DNA from: Undibacterium sp. CCC3.4
GTDB lineage: Bacteria; Pseudomonadota; Gammaproteobacteria; Burkholderiales; Burkholderiaceae_D
DNA length: 64,000 bases
Assembly: GCF_034347425.1 (NCBI RefSeq)
Contig: NZ_CP133779.1
Span: forward strand, 2,108,001-2,172,000
Direction of reading: 5' to 3'
Shown here: positions 34,712-43,875 of the stretch, piece after piece
Layout of the letters: each line of letters starts with the position of its first letter
Position numbering within the stretch: position 1 is the stretch's first letter
The notes under the pieces: model-generated
Databases searched by the model: none
What the model was told of the DNA's origin: nothing
Seen by the model: the letters and a program-made list of their open reading frames with translations, nothing else
Position numbers and translations under genes: made by a program

Positions 34712-36144
34712 TGAGCATGAATTTGGTTACGATGCTGTATTTGATCGCATCGGTTTGTTTTATTCAAGCCCTCAAAGGTTTGTCGCATCCATCCACGGCC
34801 CGACGTGGGAATGCTTTCGGCATGCTCGGCATGGCGTTGGCCGTGGCAACCACGATTGCACTCATCATCAAGCTCAAGACTGAAAGTGCCGGCAATGGCC
34901 TAGGCTATGGCTTGGTGACACTCGGTGTGGTGGTCGGTGGCAGTATCGGTGCACTGCTGGCGAAACGTGTGGAAATGACGAAAATGCCGGAACTCGTCGC
35001 GGCCATGCATTCGCTCATCGGTTTGGCGGCAGTTTGTATCGCCGTGGCCGTGGTGTCTGAGCCTTGGGTATTCAACATCGTCGCCCGTGATGCACCTATC
35101 CCGTTCGGCAATCGTCTCGAATTGTTCATCGGTACTTTTGTCGGTGCCATTACCTTCTCGGGTTCGGTGATCGCGTTTGGCAAGCTCTCGGGGAAATACA
35201 AATTCCGCCTGTTTCAGGGCGCGCCGGTCAGCTTTGCCGGCCAACATCAGCTTAATCTGGTGCTGGCGCTGGCGATGTTCGGCTTGGGGATTGCTTTTTG
35301 TATCACCCAAAGCTGGACACCGTTTGCCTTGATGGCAGCCTTGGCTTTCATCCTCGGTGTGTTGATCATCATTCCTATCGGCGGCGCCGATATGCCGGTG
35401 GTGGTTTCCATGCTCAACAGCTATTCCGGTTGGGCGGCAGCGGGGATCGGGTTTTCACTCAATAACTCCATGCTCATCATTGCCGGTTCCTTGGTCGGTT
35501 CCTCCGGTGCGATTCTGTCTTACATCATGTGTAAGGCGATGAACCGTTCTTTCTTCAATGTCTTGTTGGGCGGTTTCGGTGGTGCGCCGGCGGCGGCGCA
35601 AACTGGTACCCAGGCGGCACGCAATGTCAAATCCGGTTCCGCCGATGACGTCGCGTTCTTGCTCGGTAATGCAGAGACGGTGATCATCGTTCCTGGTTAC
35701 GGTCTGGCGGTCGCGCGTGCGCAGCATTCCTTGAAAGAATTGACGGAAAAACTGACGCACAAAGGTATTTCGGTCAAGTATGCGATTCATCCGGTGGCTG
35801 GGCGTATGCCGGGTCACATGAATGTTTTGTTGGCGGAAGCAGAGGTGCCTTACGATCAAGTGTTCGAGATGGAAGACATCAACAATGAATTCGGCCAGGC
35901 CGATGTGGTACTGGTACTCGGTGCCAATGACGTCGTCAATCCTGCCGCCAAAGATCCGAAATCAGCCATCGCCGGCATGCCGATTTTGGAAGCGTACAAA
36001 GCCAAAACCGTTATCGTCAACAAGCGTTCGATGGCGTCTGGTTACGCTGGTCTCGACAATGAATTGTTTTACATGGATAAAACCATGATGGTGTTTGGCG
36101 ATGCGAAAAAAGTGATTGAGGATATGGTTAAAGCGATCGAGTAA
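34711..36144 (+). CDS. pntB: NAD(P) transhydrogenase subunit beta
   Basis: A 477-residue protein with eight or nine N-terminal membrane helices forming the proton channel, including GADMPVVVSMLNSYSGWAAAGIGF, and a C-terminal NADP(H)-binding domain III (VIIVPGYGLAVARAQHSLKEL; HPVAGRMPGHMNVLLAEA; ANDVVNPAA). It makes NADPH from NADH at the expense of the proton gradient. It is last in the pntAA-panD-pntAB-pntB operon and is followed by a strong terminator. Confidence 0.97.
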   Translation: MSMNLVTMLYLIASVCFIQALKGLSHPSTARRGNAFGMLGMALAVATTIALIIKLKTESAGNGLGYGLVTLGVVVGGSIGALLAKRVEMTKMPELVAAMHSLIGLAAVCIAVAVVSEPWVFNIVARDAPIPFGNRLELFIGTFVGAITFSGSVIAFGKLSGKYKFRLFQGAPVSFAGQHQLNLVLALAMFGLGIAFCITQSWTPFALMAALAFILGVLIIIPIGGADMPVVVSMLNSYSGWAAAGIGFSLNNSMLIIAGSLVGSSGAILSYIMCKAMNRSFFNVLLGGFGGAPAAAQTGTQAARNVKSGSADDVAFLLGNAETVIIVPGYGLAVARAQHSLKELTEKLTHKGISVKYAIHPVAGRMPGHMNVLLAEAEVPYDQVFEMEDINNEFGQADVVLVLGANDVVNPAAKDPKSAIAGMPILEAYKAKTVIVNKRSMASGYAGLDNELFYMDKTMMVFGDAKKVIEDMVKAIE

Positions 36145-36190
36145 GCGATGCTGATTAAAATCGGTGCGCGTCATTGCGCGTGCCGGCTGA

Positions 36191-36228
36191 GGGGGCACCT
36201 GTGTGGAACAGTGTGTCCCCTTTTTTTT
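36191..36228 (+). terminator. Terminator of the pnt operon
   Basis: gggggcac pairs with gtgtcccc (one G-U), with a nested ctgt/acag stem inside, then eight T. It lies 46 bp past the pntB stop. Confidence 0.88.
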
Positions 36229-36327
36229 GCGCCCTCGTCGCACCAGGAATAGCTTTTTTCTGAAAGCTTTTCTTGCTGCATCGATGCAAAATTAAGATTT
36301 ATTATGTGCTGACCTTCCAGAGAGCCT

Positions 36328-37710
36328 ATGCCAAAATTTGTTTTTTATGCGGCACCACCGCGTGCTGCGACGACGTTTCATATTGAGAATCATCCCCCGG
36401 CGGCACCGCCGCGTGGCTTGGCACAGACCCAAGCGGTGTCGAACTCGACATTGAGCGTGCCTGCCCGCAGTGAGGGGGCACAGCAAAAAAAGACCAAGTC
36501 TTTTTTCTCTCGACTCAAAGCCGTGTTTAGTGGTCGCGGCACGCATTCGCCACGCTCTGCCGCTGCACCCACTGTCAGACATGCGCTGGCCTTGACACCG
36601 CAAGGCGCGGCGGTTGGCCGCGATAATGCATTTTATGGTCAGATTACTTTTAGCAATATCATGCCCAAACACTTGCCAGAGCCTAGCGAAGTGACACCAC
36701 CAAGCAGCAGAACGGTAAGCGAAGCCTTGGTCGATATGGTGGCACTGATCGAAGCCAGTACGGAAATCGGAGAAATCACCAAATGTGAGATGGGAGGGAC
36801 GTTGCGAAGCCATTTCCTTGCGGGCGGGGTGTCACAAAACAGTTTAAAAAATTTATATACGGTATGGGCCGCCAAGTACGCACGCAGCACGGGCGAGTTG
36901 TTACCCAGCATTCAAGCACTGGTCGATTCTGCCGATAAGAAGCTTGCTCTGGATAAACAGAATGATCAATACTACTGCCAACTGTTCGAACGCGAACTGG
37001 CGTGCGATTTACTCGCCCGTCCCAATTCGGGCATGCTGCAAATCAGCCAAAACATCAAAGATTATATGCTCGCTGATATGGCTTGCTACGATGAGGCGGG
37101 ACAAAATTACATCAGTCTGCTGGTCCGTGAGCACATGGCACAAGATCAGGCCGAGTACTTAACAAGTATCCCTGAGGCGGCGCAGTTCATTGCGCAACCT
37201 TCGCCGTTTGGTTTGATTAACATGCTCAATACCGACTCTGTGCACGCCATCCCTTTGGTGTTGGCGACCGCACTCCGATATCTGCTGTGCGCGCCGCAGT
37301 GCGCGAAAATAGTCAATGATGCGCATCAATTTTATACGGATGTCATCCTGACGAGCCGCAGTTTGCACGTCGCCAGTGACAAAGACCAAGAGCTCGGCAT
37401 GGCAGGCTGTAATAATTTATTGAATTTTCTATTCCATGAGATTGAAGAACAGTGTCCTGGGTTTTCTATGGAACAGGCAACCCTGATGACAGCGGCATAT
37501 TTTTCTTTCGTCGGAGGGCAAGCCTTGAATGATACCTTCGCCGTTTTTGCCCATCACAGCAAGCAAAATTTCAAACCTTTCTCTTATAAAGCATTGAGTT
37601 ACAACAGCGATGTCGCGCCTGCGGTCGATCATGCCTACCAAAAACTTGTTAAGGTGTCGGCAGAAATACAGCAACTAAACGTCAACAGAAGCCAGGAGTC
37701 GGTCGCGTAA
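36328..37710 (+). CDS. Unknown protein, first of a tandem paralogous pair
   Basis: A 460-residue soluble protein of no family I recognise. Residues 1-100 are Pro/Ser/Ala-rich and likely disordered, with a basic patch (KKTKSFFSRLKAVFSGRG). From about residue 120 it is helical. It shares with its neighbour at 38086 the landmarks NDQYYCQLFERELACDLL, LMTAAYFSFVGG and APAVDHAYQKL, the last two near the C-terminus. There is no signal peptide, membrane helix or known catalytic motif. A disordered N-terminus without a signal peptide is compatible with a secreted effector, but no secretion system is in the window. It has its own upstream gap after a strong terminator. Confidence 0.8.
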   Translation: MPKFVFYAAPPRAATTFHIENHPPAAPPRGLAQTQAVSNSTLSVPARSEGAQQKKTKSFFSRLKAVFSGRGTHSPRSAAAPTVRHALALTPQGAAVGRDNAFYGQITFSNIMPKHLPEPSEVTPPSSRTVSEALVDMVALIEASTEIGEITKCEMGGTLRSHFLAGGVSQNSLKNLYTVWAAKYARSTGELLPSIQALVDSADKKLALDKQNDQYYCQLFERELACDLLARPNSGMLQISQNIKDYMLADMACYDEAGQNYISLLVREHMAQDQAEYLTSIPEAAQFIAQPSPFGLINMLNTDSVHAIPLVLATALRYLLCAPQCAKIVNDAHQFYTDVILTSRSLHVASDKDQELGMAGCNNLLNFLFHEIEEQCPGFSMEQATLMTAAYFSFVGGQALNDTFAVFAHHSKQNFKPFSYKALSYNSDVAPAVDHAYQKLVKVSAEIQQLNVNRSQESVA

Positions 37711-38085
37711 GTCTGACGGAAAACACAGCATGCTGCGTTATTCCCACATGCCTTTGACTGATCGTTACCCATAAGTTTTAACAATGTGCGCCATTCCCCC
37801 GGGCCCTCTCTTGGCCGTTTCCGCCAGCGCGAAAATGACGAATTGGGCGACTGGGGGGATGCGTAATTGAGCTGAATGTGGGTAATGATCAGCCAAAAGG
37901 GCACGCGAATGTCTCGATGCAGTCTTCAGTACTTTGAAATAAATTTTCTTTGGTTTTTTGGTACCAGTCCGATTGTTGCATCTTTTTTTAATCCCTAAAA
38001 TTGCTGTGAGCTAAAGACTTTAACGCAGCAACTCGCTCAGCGACGCCTTTATTACTTCGATCGAGCAAGGGAAATTCACATCATC
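37711..38085. other. Gap between the two unknown paralogues
   Basis: 375 bp with no supported gene. No clear terminator follows the first gene. The stretch at 37925-38000 is T-rich. The second gene therefore probably has its own promoter. I looked for a TTCG-type hrp/PIP box and found no acceptable match. Confidence 0.4.
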
Positions 38086-39654
38086 ATGTCTCACATTCAC
38101 TCTTTTTCCAGTTCGATGTCGGCGCTGTTTCGCCGTGCCACCGATACCATCAACGGCGATAAAAGTCCTGGCACCGGTGTTAAAACTTTTGTTGCGGCGA
38201 AAAATAGCGAGGTGCGCGTCAGCGCACCCTCGTTGAAGCCGATGCAGCCAATCAAATCTGCATTTTTCCAGCAGATCAGAGCGCTTTCCAGTCTGACAGG
38301 TGGCCACAAGGCGAGAGAGAGAATGGAACGTGAGCTAATCGGAAAAAGCATTGCGCCGCAAATTGCAGAAAAAACTATGCATCAAATACGTTACGATGGC
38401 TTTGGGGTGATTCAAAATGTGCACGGAAAATTGAGTCAAGCCGATTACACGCTGTTACGCAATCATATTGTGACGCCTTTAAGCGCAACACCGATTAAGC
38501 ATGAAGCCGGGAAAATCAGAACGGCCGGCGAAGCACTGATAGACATCGCGGCAGCATTGGAAAAAAGTAGCGAACTAAGCCCTGAGACCAAGTCGCAGGT
38601 AGGATTGGCGCTAAAAAATGATTTCCTATCACGCGATTTTTCTGCCGAGAGTTTAACGACGCTGCGTGATGCGATCGCCAGCCAATATGCTGATCAGGCG
38701 AAAGATATTCTCGCAAGCATAGATCGCATGATCGCTTCCATTGATAAAGAATTTCACGTCACTCGGCATAATGATAATTACTACGGACGCTTGTTTGAGA
38801 CCGAGTTATCCAGTCACTTGGTGCTGCACCCGAATGCAGACATGCTTGCTGCTGGAAAAATGATTGCCGATTACGTAAGCAAAGATTTTCAAGCGCATAG
38901 CAAGTCGGCGCAATCGGAGATTTGCCAATACGTTGTCGACATCATGAAGAAAGATTGTCCGGCATGGCGGACTGACATGCTGGAAGCGAATCAATTTATT
39001 GCCAGCAGCACGCCGAAAAATTTCATGGCGATGCTGGCATGCGAAGACGCATACAGCCTTCCTTTGCTGCTGGCGCTGGCGGTTAAATATACTAATTGCG
39101 CGCCTAGCTTGAGCGGTATGCTGGCTGAGGCAAGCAAGCTCTATGTCAATGTCATCACGCGACAACGCTTGCTTGTGCGGGTGAATAATTCAGCCGAGCA
39201 ATCGCAGCGTCACGGTGTCATGCTGCATTACCAGAAACAGGCCGCGAGCGCCGAATTACATCTTGGTCAGGGTGAACGACCAATCGACCGGTATCAATTG
39301 CCGGTAACCAACCTGACCGGTCACAATCAGGCGGCGCTGCACAGCGAAACGCCGGTTGCTGTTGGTATGTCGGGGAGTAGCAATATTTTGAAACACTTAT
39401 TCAAAAAAATAGCAACGGCTTCTCCTGCTTTTCCTACGGAACAGGCACAGTTAATGACCGCAGCCTATTTGACCTTCAGCGGCGGCCACACCTTCAACGA
39501 AGCCTACACGGTGTTCAACTATGAAAGTAATCGCTACTTTGCCCCGCTGTCGTATCAAAAGCTACAAGAAAATCCGGGCGCAACGGCCGCTGTCGACCAT
39601 GCTTACCAACAGTTACTATTGCATGCGCAAGGGTTGAATGAGGCCAAGTCTTGA
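38086..39654 (+). CDS. Unknown protein, second of a tandem paralogous pair
   Basis: A 522-residue paralogue of the preceding gene product. Shared landmarks are GEALIDIAAALEKSSEL, NDNYYGRLFETELSSHL, LMTAAYLTFSGGHTFNEAYTVF and AAVDHAYQQL. Relative to the first copy it has about 55 extra residues after position 390 (from SAEQSQRHGVMLHYQ), and a less Pro-rich N-terminus with a Ser-rich start (HSFSSSMSAL). The GGHTFNE motif has a histidine where the first copy has glutamine, so if this is an active site, only this copy keeps it. No signal peptide or membrane helix. Function unknown; an effector-like role is speculation. Confidence 0.8.
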   Translation: MSHIHSFSSSMSALFRRATDTINGDKSPGTGVKTFVAAKNSEVRVSAPSLKPMQPIKSAFFQQIRALSSLTGGHKARERMERELIGKSIAPQIAEKTMHQIRYDGFGVIQNVHGKLSQADYTLLRNHIVTPLSATPIKHEAGKIRTAGEALIDIAAALEKSSELSPETKSQVGLALKNDFLSRDFSAESLTTLRDAIASQYADQAKDILASIDRMIASIDKEFHVTRHNDNYYGRLFETELSSHLVLHPNADMLAAGKMIADYVSKDFQAHSKSAQSEICQYVVDIMKKDCPAWRTDMLEANQFIASSTPKNFMAMLACEDAYSLPLLLALAVKYTNCAPSLSGMLAEASKLYVNVITRQRLLVRVNNSAEQSQRHGVMLHYQKQAASAELHLGQGERPIDRYQLPVTNLTGHNQAALHSETPVAVGMSGSSNILKHLFKKIATASPAFPTEQAQLMTAAYLTFSGGHTFNEAYTVFNYESNRYFAPLSYQKLQENPGATAAVDHAYQQLLLHAQGLNEAKS

Positions 39655-39664
39655 TTTCGAAAAA

Positions 39665-40576
39665 TTAACGCCGTACCAGCGTCGATTTGCCGAACAAGCT
39701 CTCGATCAAGTCGACCGCTAACATCGCCGTTTGGTTACGCACATCGAGGGCAGGATTGAGTTCGACTAAATCGAGCGAAGCCATCATGCCGGTATCGGCG
39801 ATCATTTCCATGCACAGTTGCGCTTCGCGGTAAGTCGGCCCGCCCAATACGGCGGTGCCGACGCCGGGCGCGATGCCGGGGTCGAGGCAATCCATATCGA
39901 AGCTCACATGCAGGTGGGTGTCGGCATCGAGTCCGGCCAGTACCGAAGTCATCACATTGCGCATGCCGTGCTCGTCGATGTAACGCATGTCGAACACTTG
40001 CATGCCCATTTCATCGATGAATTTTTTTTCGCCGGCGTCGACACTGCGGATGCCGATCAGGCGAATGTCGTCGGGCTGCATGGCCGGGGTGTGTCCGGCA
40101 TACCCGATCAATTCTTTCGGACCATGTCCCATCAGGCAGGCCACCGGCATGCCGTGGATATTTCCGGTCGGGCTGATGGTCGACAAATTACTGTCGGCGT
40201 GGGCATCGAACCAGAGCACGCGTAATTTTTTACCAGTGCTACGGCAATGCGCGGCGACCGCGCTGATCGAACCGATGGCCAGGCAGTGATCGCCCCCCAA
40301 CATCATCGGCAAATGGCCATTGCGCAGGGCCAGTTCGACCGCATCATAGACTGCCTGATTCCAGTCTATTGCCTGGCGCAGATGGCGCAAACCATTGACG
40401 GCCGGTTCCCAGGGATTGGCCGGGCCATGCAAGTTGCCATGGTCTATCACTTGCAGACCACGGGCGCTCAAAGCTTCATTGAGGCCGGCCACGCGCAAGG
40501 CGTCCGGGCCCATACCGGCACCGCGTACACTGGCACCGACATCGGTCGGTGCGCCAATCAGGGAAATGGTTTTCAT
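39665..40576 (-). CDS. rocF: Arginase
   Basis: A 303-residue ureohydrolase with all manganese-site motifs: GGDHCLAIGS, WFDAHADSN and SFDMDCLDPGIAPGVGT. The N-terminus TISLIGAPTDVGASVRGAGMGP is typical of arginase rather than agmatinase. It hydrolyses arginine to ornithine and urea. ornithine cyclodeaminase lies 19 bp upstream on the same strand, so together they convert arginine to proline. Probably controlled by the divergent Lrp-family regulator. Confidence 0.95.
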   Translation of the reverse strand: MKTISLIGAPTDVGASVRGAGMGPDALRVAGLNEALSARGLQVIDHGNLHGPANPWEPAVNGLRHLRQAIDWNQAVYDAVELALRNGHLPMMLGGDHCLAIGSISAVAAHCRSTGKKLRVLWFDAHADSNLSTISPTGNIHGMPVACLMGHGPKELIGYAGHTPAMQPDDIRLIGIRSVDAGEKKFIDEMGMQVFDMRYIDEHGMRNVMTSVLAGLDADTHLHVSFDMDCLDPGIAPGVGTAVLGGPTYREAQLCMEMIADTGMMASLDLVELNPALDVRNQTAMLAVDLIESLFGKSTLVRR

Positions 40577-40595
40577 TCTTTTATCGTTTCTATAG

Positions 40596-41681
40596 TCAAG
40601 CGTGTATCGGTAGTTCGGTGGCGTTACCAGCGGTTTGAGTCGGTGTGCTGGTCGCGGCAGCGACTTGTGTTGCCATTCCCATGCCGTACAAATCTTTCGG
40701 GTTCATCATTTCCGGAATCAGATCGAGCAGGGCCGAGGTTTTTTGCATCACATATTTTTCAAGATAGCGCATGGCGGAAAAATCTTCGAGCGCAAAGCCG
40801 ACCGAATCAAACACCGTGACTTGCTCGGCATTGCTGCGGCCGCTGGCGCTGCCGGCCAGGATAGTCCACAGTTCGGTGACGGCGAAATCGGCCGGCATTT
40901 GCTGCAATTCGCCTTCCATACGCGATTGTGGCTCATATTCGACTACGACGTGAGCGCGTTGCAGGATATCGGCATGTAATTCGGTCTTGCCCGGGCAATC
41001 GCCGCCGACGCCATTGATATGCATACCGGGGCGTATCATTTCGGGGGTCAGGATGGTGGCATTGGTTTTGTCGGCCGTGACGGTAGTGACGATGTCGGCA
41101 CCGAGTACGGCAGCGGCGACCGAAGCGGCGCGGATCACGCGCAGTTGTGGGTAAGCGCGCAGATTATGTATCAGTTTGTCGGTGGCCGCCGGATCGACGT
41201 CATACACGCGTAATTCTTCTATTCCCAGCATGGCGTGGAAGGCGATGGCTTGGAATTCGCTTTGTGCGCCGTTGCCGATCAGTGCCATGCTGCGGCTGTT
41301 CGGCCGCGCCATGTAGGTAGCAGCCAAGGCTGAGGTAGCGGCTGTGCGCAGAGCGGTGGTCAGGGTCAGTTCTGAGAGCAAACGCGGATAGCCGGTATCG
41401 ACATCGGCCAAGACGCCGAAGGCGGTCACGGTTAATAAGCCGGCTTGGGTGTTTTTCGGGTGACCATTGACATACTTGAAGGAATAATTTTTACCATCTG
41501 AAATAGGCATCAATTCGATCACCCCATCGGCTGAGTGATTCGCCACGCGGGCCGATTTATCAAACATTTCCCAACGCAGATAATCTTCTTTAATCATTTG
41601 CGCCATGCGGGTGATCGCGGTTTCCGGCGTGACCAGACGTAAGTGGGTTTGCATTTCTTGAGTGCCGATGAAAGTGACCAT
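40596..41681 (-). CDS. Ornithine cyclodeaminase
   Basis: A 361-residue member of the OCD/mu-crystallin family, with substrate-side motifs GVIELMPISDGKNYSFKYVNGHP and TGYPRLLSELTLTTALRTAATSALA. The NAD-binding stretch is MALIGNGAQSEFQAIAFHAMLG, with VTTVTADKTNATIL further on. It converts ornithine directly to proline and ammonia using bound NAD. Preceded by ggag. First gene of the minus-strand operon with arginase, divergent from an Lrp-type gene. Confidence 0.94.
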   Translation of the reverse strand: MVTFIGTQEMQTHLRLVTPETAITRMAQMIKEDYLRWEMFDKSARVANHSADGVIELMPISDGKNYSFKYVNGHPKNTQAGLLTVTAFGVLADVDTGYPRLLSELTLTTALRTAATSALAATYMARPNSRSMALIGNGAQSEFQAIAFHAMLGIEELRVYDVDPAATDKLIHNLRAYPQLRVIRAASVAAAVLGADIVTTVTADKTNATILTPEMIRPGMHINGVGGDCPGKTELHADILQRAHVVVEYEPQSRMEGELQQMPADFAVTELWTILAGSASGRSNAEQVTVFDSVGFALEDFSAMRYLEKYVMQKTSALLDLIPEMMNPKDLYGMGMATQVAAATSTPTQTAGNATELPIHA

Positions 41682-41849
41682 GGTGTTCTCCGTATAGTGT
41701 ATGAAAGACGGAACATTGTCAGTGGGGTAGATTGCTGCCCCGGAAGCCGTTGCGAAATTATTTCACATTTCGCAAGAGCCTCAGTGCGCCAGGCGCGACT
41801 GTGATCGACTTGTTCCTGCCTTTATTGTAGCCATGACAGAGAAAATAAG

Positions 41850-41950
41850 ATTGCTAAATTCTCTTTGATATTGATTAAATTAGAAATTTAATTTCATGTA
41901 ATTAAAAATAATGAATTTAAATTACATAAATATGCATTATCATAAAATTT
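41850..41950. promoter_or_regulatory. A/T-rich divergent control region
   Basis: The 287-bp gap between the ornithine cyclodeaminase gene (minus) and the lrp-like gene (plus) contains about 100 bp of A/T-rich DNA with near-palindromes gaaatttaatttc and aatttaaatt. Lrp/AsnC proteins bind such DNA next to their own gene. This is the likely operator region; individual sites are not resolved. Confidence 0.45.
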
Positions 41951-41968
41951 CATGAAAAAGGAGCCGAT

Positions 41969-42424
41969 ATGGATGCCTATGATTTGAGTATTTTGCGCTG
42001 TCTGCAGAGTGATGGCCGCATGAGTAATTTGAATTTGGCCGAGCGGATTCATTTATCGGCACCGCAAACCTTGCGACGCGTGCGTACTTTAGAAGAGAAG
42101 CAGATTATTCGCGGCTATGTAGCGCAGGTGGCACCGGCGGCGGTAGGGCTGGGGGTGATGGCGTTTGTGAATTTATCGCTCGATCGCGAGCAATTTCGCA
42201 ATGTGCGTGAAGTGGAACGACAACTGCGCGCGTTTACCGAAATTATCGAATGCCATACGATTTCCGGCGACTTTGATTACATACTCAAAGTGGTGGCGGC
42301 GGACCTGAAGAGCTTGTCACAATTTCTGACTGACACGCTCATGCAGGTACCGGGGGTGGCGTCGCTGCGTTCGATGATCTGCATGGAAGAGATCAAGCCG
42401 AGCAGCGGTTTGCCGATTAACTGA
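41969..42424 (+). CDS. Lrp/AsnC family transcriptional regulator
   Basis: A 151-residue regulator: the helix-turn-helix is DAYDLSILRCLQSDGRMSNLNLAERIHLSAPQTLRRVRTLEEKQIIRGY, and the RAM ligand-binding domain includes IIECHTISGDFDYILKVVAADL. Start preceded by aaggag. Divergent from the arginine/ornithine catabolic pair, so it most likely activates them in response to arginine or ornithine; the ligand is inference. Confidence 0.93.
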   Translation: MDAYDLSILRCLQSDGRMSNLNLAERIHLSAPQTLRRVRTLEEKQIIRGYVAQVAPAAVGLGVMAFVNLSLDREQFRNVREVERQLRAFTEIIECHTISGDFDYILKVVAADLKSLSQFLTDTLMQVPGVASLRSMICMEEIKPSSGLPIN

Positions 42425-42432
42425 AACCGCGA

Positions 42433-42645
42433 TCAGTGCGAAGCAGCGAAACGCAGTGCGAACTTTTTGAAGTGGCGATAGCTGGCACCGAGTTTTTGCA
42501 AGGCATCGAGCGATTCAGTCAGTGACTGGCCTTCTTCGCTGAAGTTCAGGCGGAATTCTTCAAAGGCTGATTCGAGTACGGTCGCGAGTTGGTGGTTGAC
42601 CAGGCGGCTGTAATTGTAATGGCGACGTTTAGTGCGTAATTTCAT
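42433..42645 (-). CDS. Small conserved-looking hypothetical protein
   Basis: A 70-residue soluble basic protein (start MKLRTKRRHYNYSRLVNHQL, then FEEFRLNFSEEGQSLTESLDALQKL). It has a good gagga ribosome-binding site 6 nt upstream of the ATG, which supports it being real. It converges on the Lrp-family gene. I recognise no family. Confidence 0.6.
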   Translation of the reverse strand: MKLRTKRRHYNYSRLVNHQLATVLESAFEEFRLNFSEEGQSLTESLDALQKLGASYRHFKKFALRFAASH

Positions 42646-42716
42646 ATTGATCCTCAGTGAAGGTGGATAGGTGCGGACGGCAGTGTACCGGATCCCTCAT
42701 TTTTTTGTAATAATTC

Positions 42717-43871
42717 TCAGCGCCAGCCATAGATCATTTGTTCGGCCAGCAGCCGTTTGCCCGGTTTGATGAGGTCGAGCGCACCGAGACCGAGTCCTAA
42801 CAGGCTCTGGGCGATACTGCCATCGCCACCGACGGTAAACACCCGCGCCAGCGTATCGGTGAGGCCGATGGTGAGGGCGCGGTCTTGACGGCGTGCGGCG
42901 ATGAAGCTGGCCAAGGCGGTCTCGGCTGCTTGACGACTCAGGCACTGGGCTAAGATAAAGCTGTCGCGCAGCCCTAGATTGAGGCCTTGACCGGCTACCG
43001 GATGCAGCGCCTGGGCGGCATTGCCAATGGTGAGTGTGCGCGCACTGACATGGGTCTGGGCATTGAGCCCGAGCGGGTAACCGACCCGCTCCGATACCTG
43101 CAGCATGTCGCCGAGACGCTCGCCGAACGCTGCTTGTAAGGCGTGCAGGAAGTCGGCCGAATTTTTTTGCAGCAGCATTTCTGCCGTCGCCGGACGCACG
43201 CACCAGACCAAGGCGTAGCCATCGTCCTGCGGCAGCAGGGCCAGCGGGCCTTGCTCGGTGAAACGTTCGAAGGCGCGTCCCGGCAGCGGCATGCTGCAAC
43301 GGATATGGGCAATGATCGCGGTTTGTTGATAATCGCGCCGCTGACTGCGTTGCGCTTGCTCGGCAAAATTGCCACCTTCGGCTTGAATCAGCACGCCGGC
43401 ACGGAATGTGGTCGACGCGCTGGCGCTGTCTGGGCGCAGACTGAGCTCAACATGCTCGGCCGTTTCCGTGAGCTGTTCCAGCCGCAGCGGTCGCAGCACG
43501 GCGATGCCGGCCTTGGCCAGCGCTTGCTGCATCGGTGCGATGATGTCGCCATAGCGCGCCACATAGCCGAGCGCCGGCACGTGGTAGTCGCTGGCGCGTA
43601 GCAAACTGCGGCCGAAGTGGCCACGGCGCGAGACATGAATTTCATGTATCGGTGTCGCCGCAATCGGCAGGCAGCCGGCCGCTTGCAGGATTTGCCAACT
43701 GCCGTGTGCCAGCGCGATGGAGCGGGCATCTTGTTCGGCTTGCTCGGCACTGCGGGCATCAAACAAGCCTATCCGCGCCGCTGGCATGCCATGCTGGTGC
43801 AATAACAAGGCCAGGCTCTGCCCAACTGGGCCGGCACCGCAGATGGCAATATCGAAATCGCTGGTTGTCAT
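42717..43871 (-). CDS. ubiH: UbiH/UbiF family FAD-dependent monooxygenase
   Basis: A 384-residue flavoprotein hydroxylase: N-terminal dinucleotide motif IAICGAGPVGQSLALLL, middle DARSIALAHGSWQIL, and second FAD motif TIGNAAQALHPVAGQGLNLGLRD. The usual histidine in GNAAH is Gln here. The family hydroxylates the ubiquinone ring. pepP lies immediately upstream (4-bp gap), the same pepP-ubiH order as in E. coli, which favours UbiH. The start at 43871 avoids overlap; an ATG at 43901 would overlap pepP. Which ring position is modified cannot be told. Confidence 0.88.
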   Translation of the reverse strand: MTTSDFDIAICGAGPVGQSLALLLHQHGMPAARIGLFDARSAEQAEQDARSIALAHGSWQILQAAGCLPIAATPIHEIHVSRRGHFGRSLLRASDYHVPALGYVARYGDIIAPMQQALAKAGIAVLRPLRLEQLTETAEHVELSLRPDSASASTTFRAGVLIQAEGGNFAEQAQRSQRRDYQQTAIIAHIRCSMPLPGRAFERFTEQGPLALLPQDDGYALVWCVRPATAEMLLQKNSADFLHALQAAFGERLGDMLQVSERVGYPLGLNAQTHVSARTLTIGNAAQALHPVAGQGLNLGLRDSFILAQCLSRQAAETALASFIAARRQDRALTIGLTDTLARVFTVGGDGSIAQSLLGLGLGALDLIKPGKRLLAEQMIYGWR

Positions 43872-43875
43872 CGGT

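Noticed and set aside
38050..38085. hrp/PIP-type box in front of the second unknown paralogue
   Set aside because: TTCGA followed by TTCAC at the wrong spacing and too close to the start codon; not a match to the consensus.
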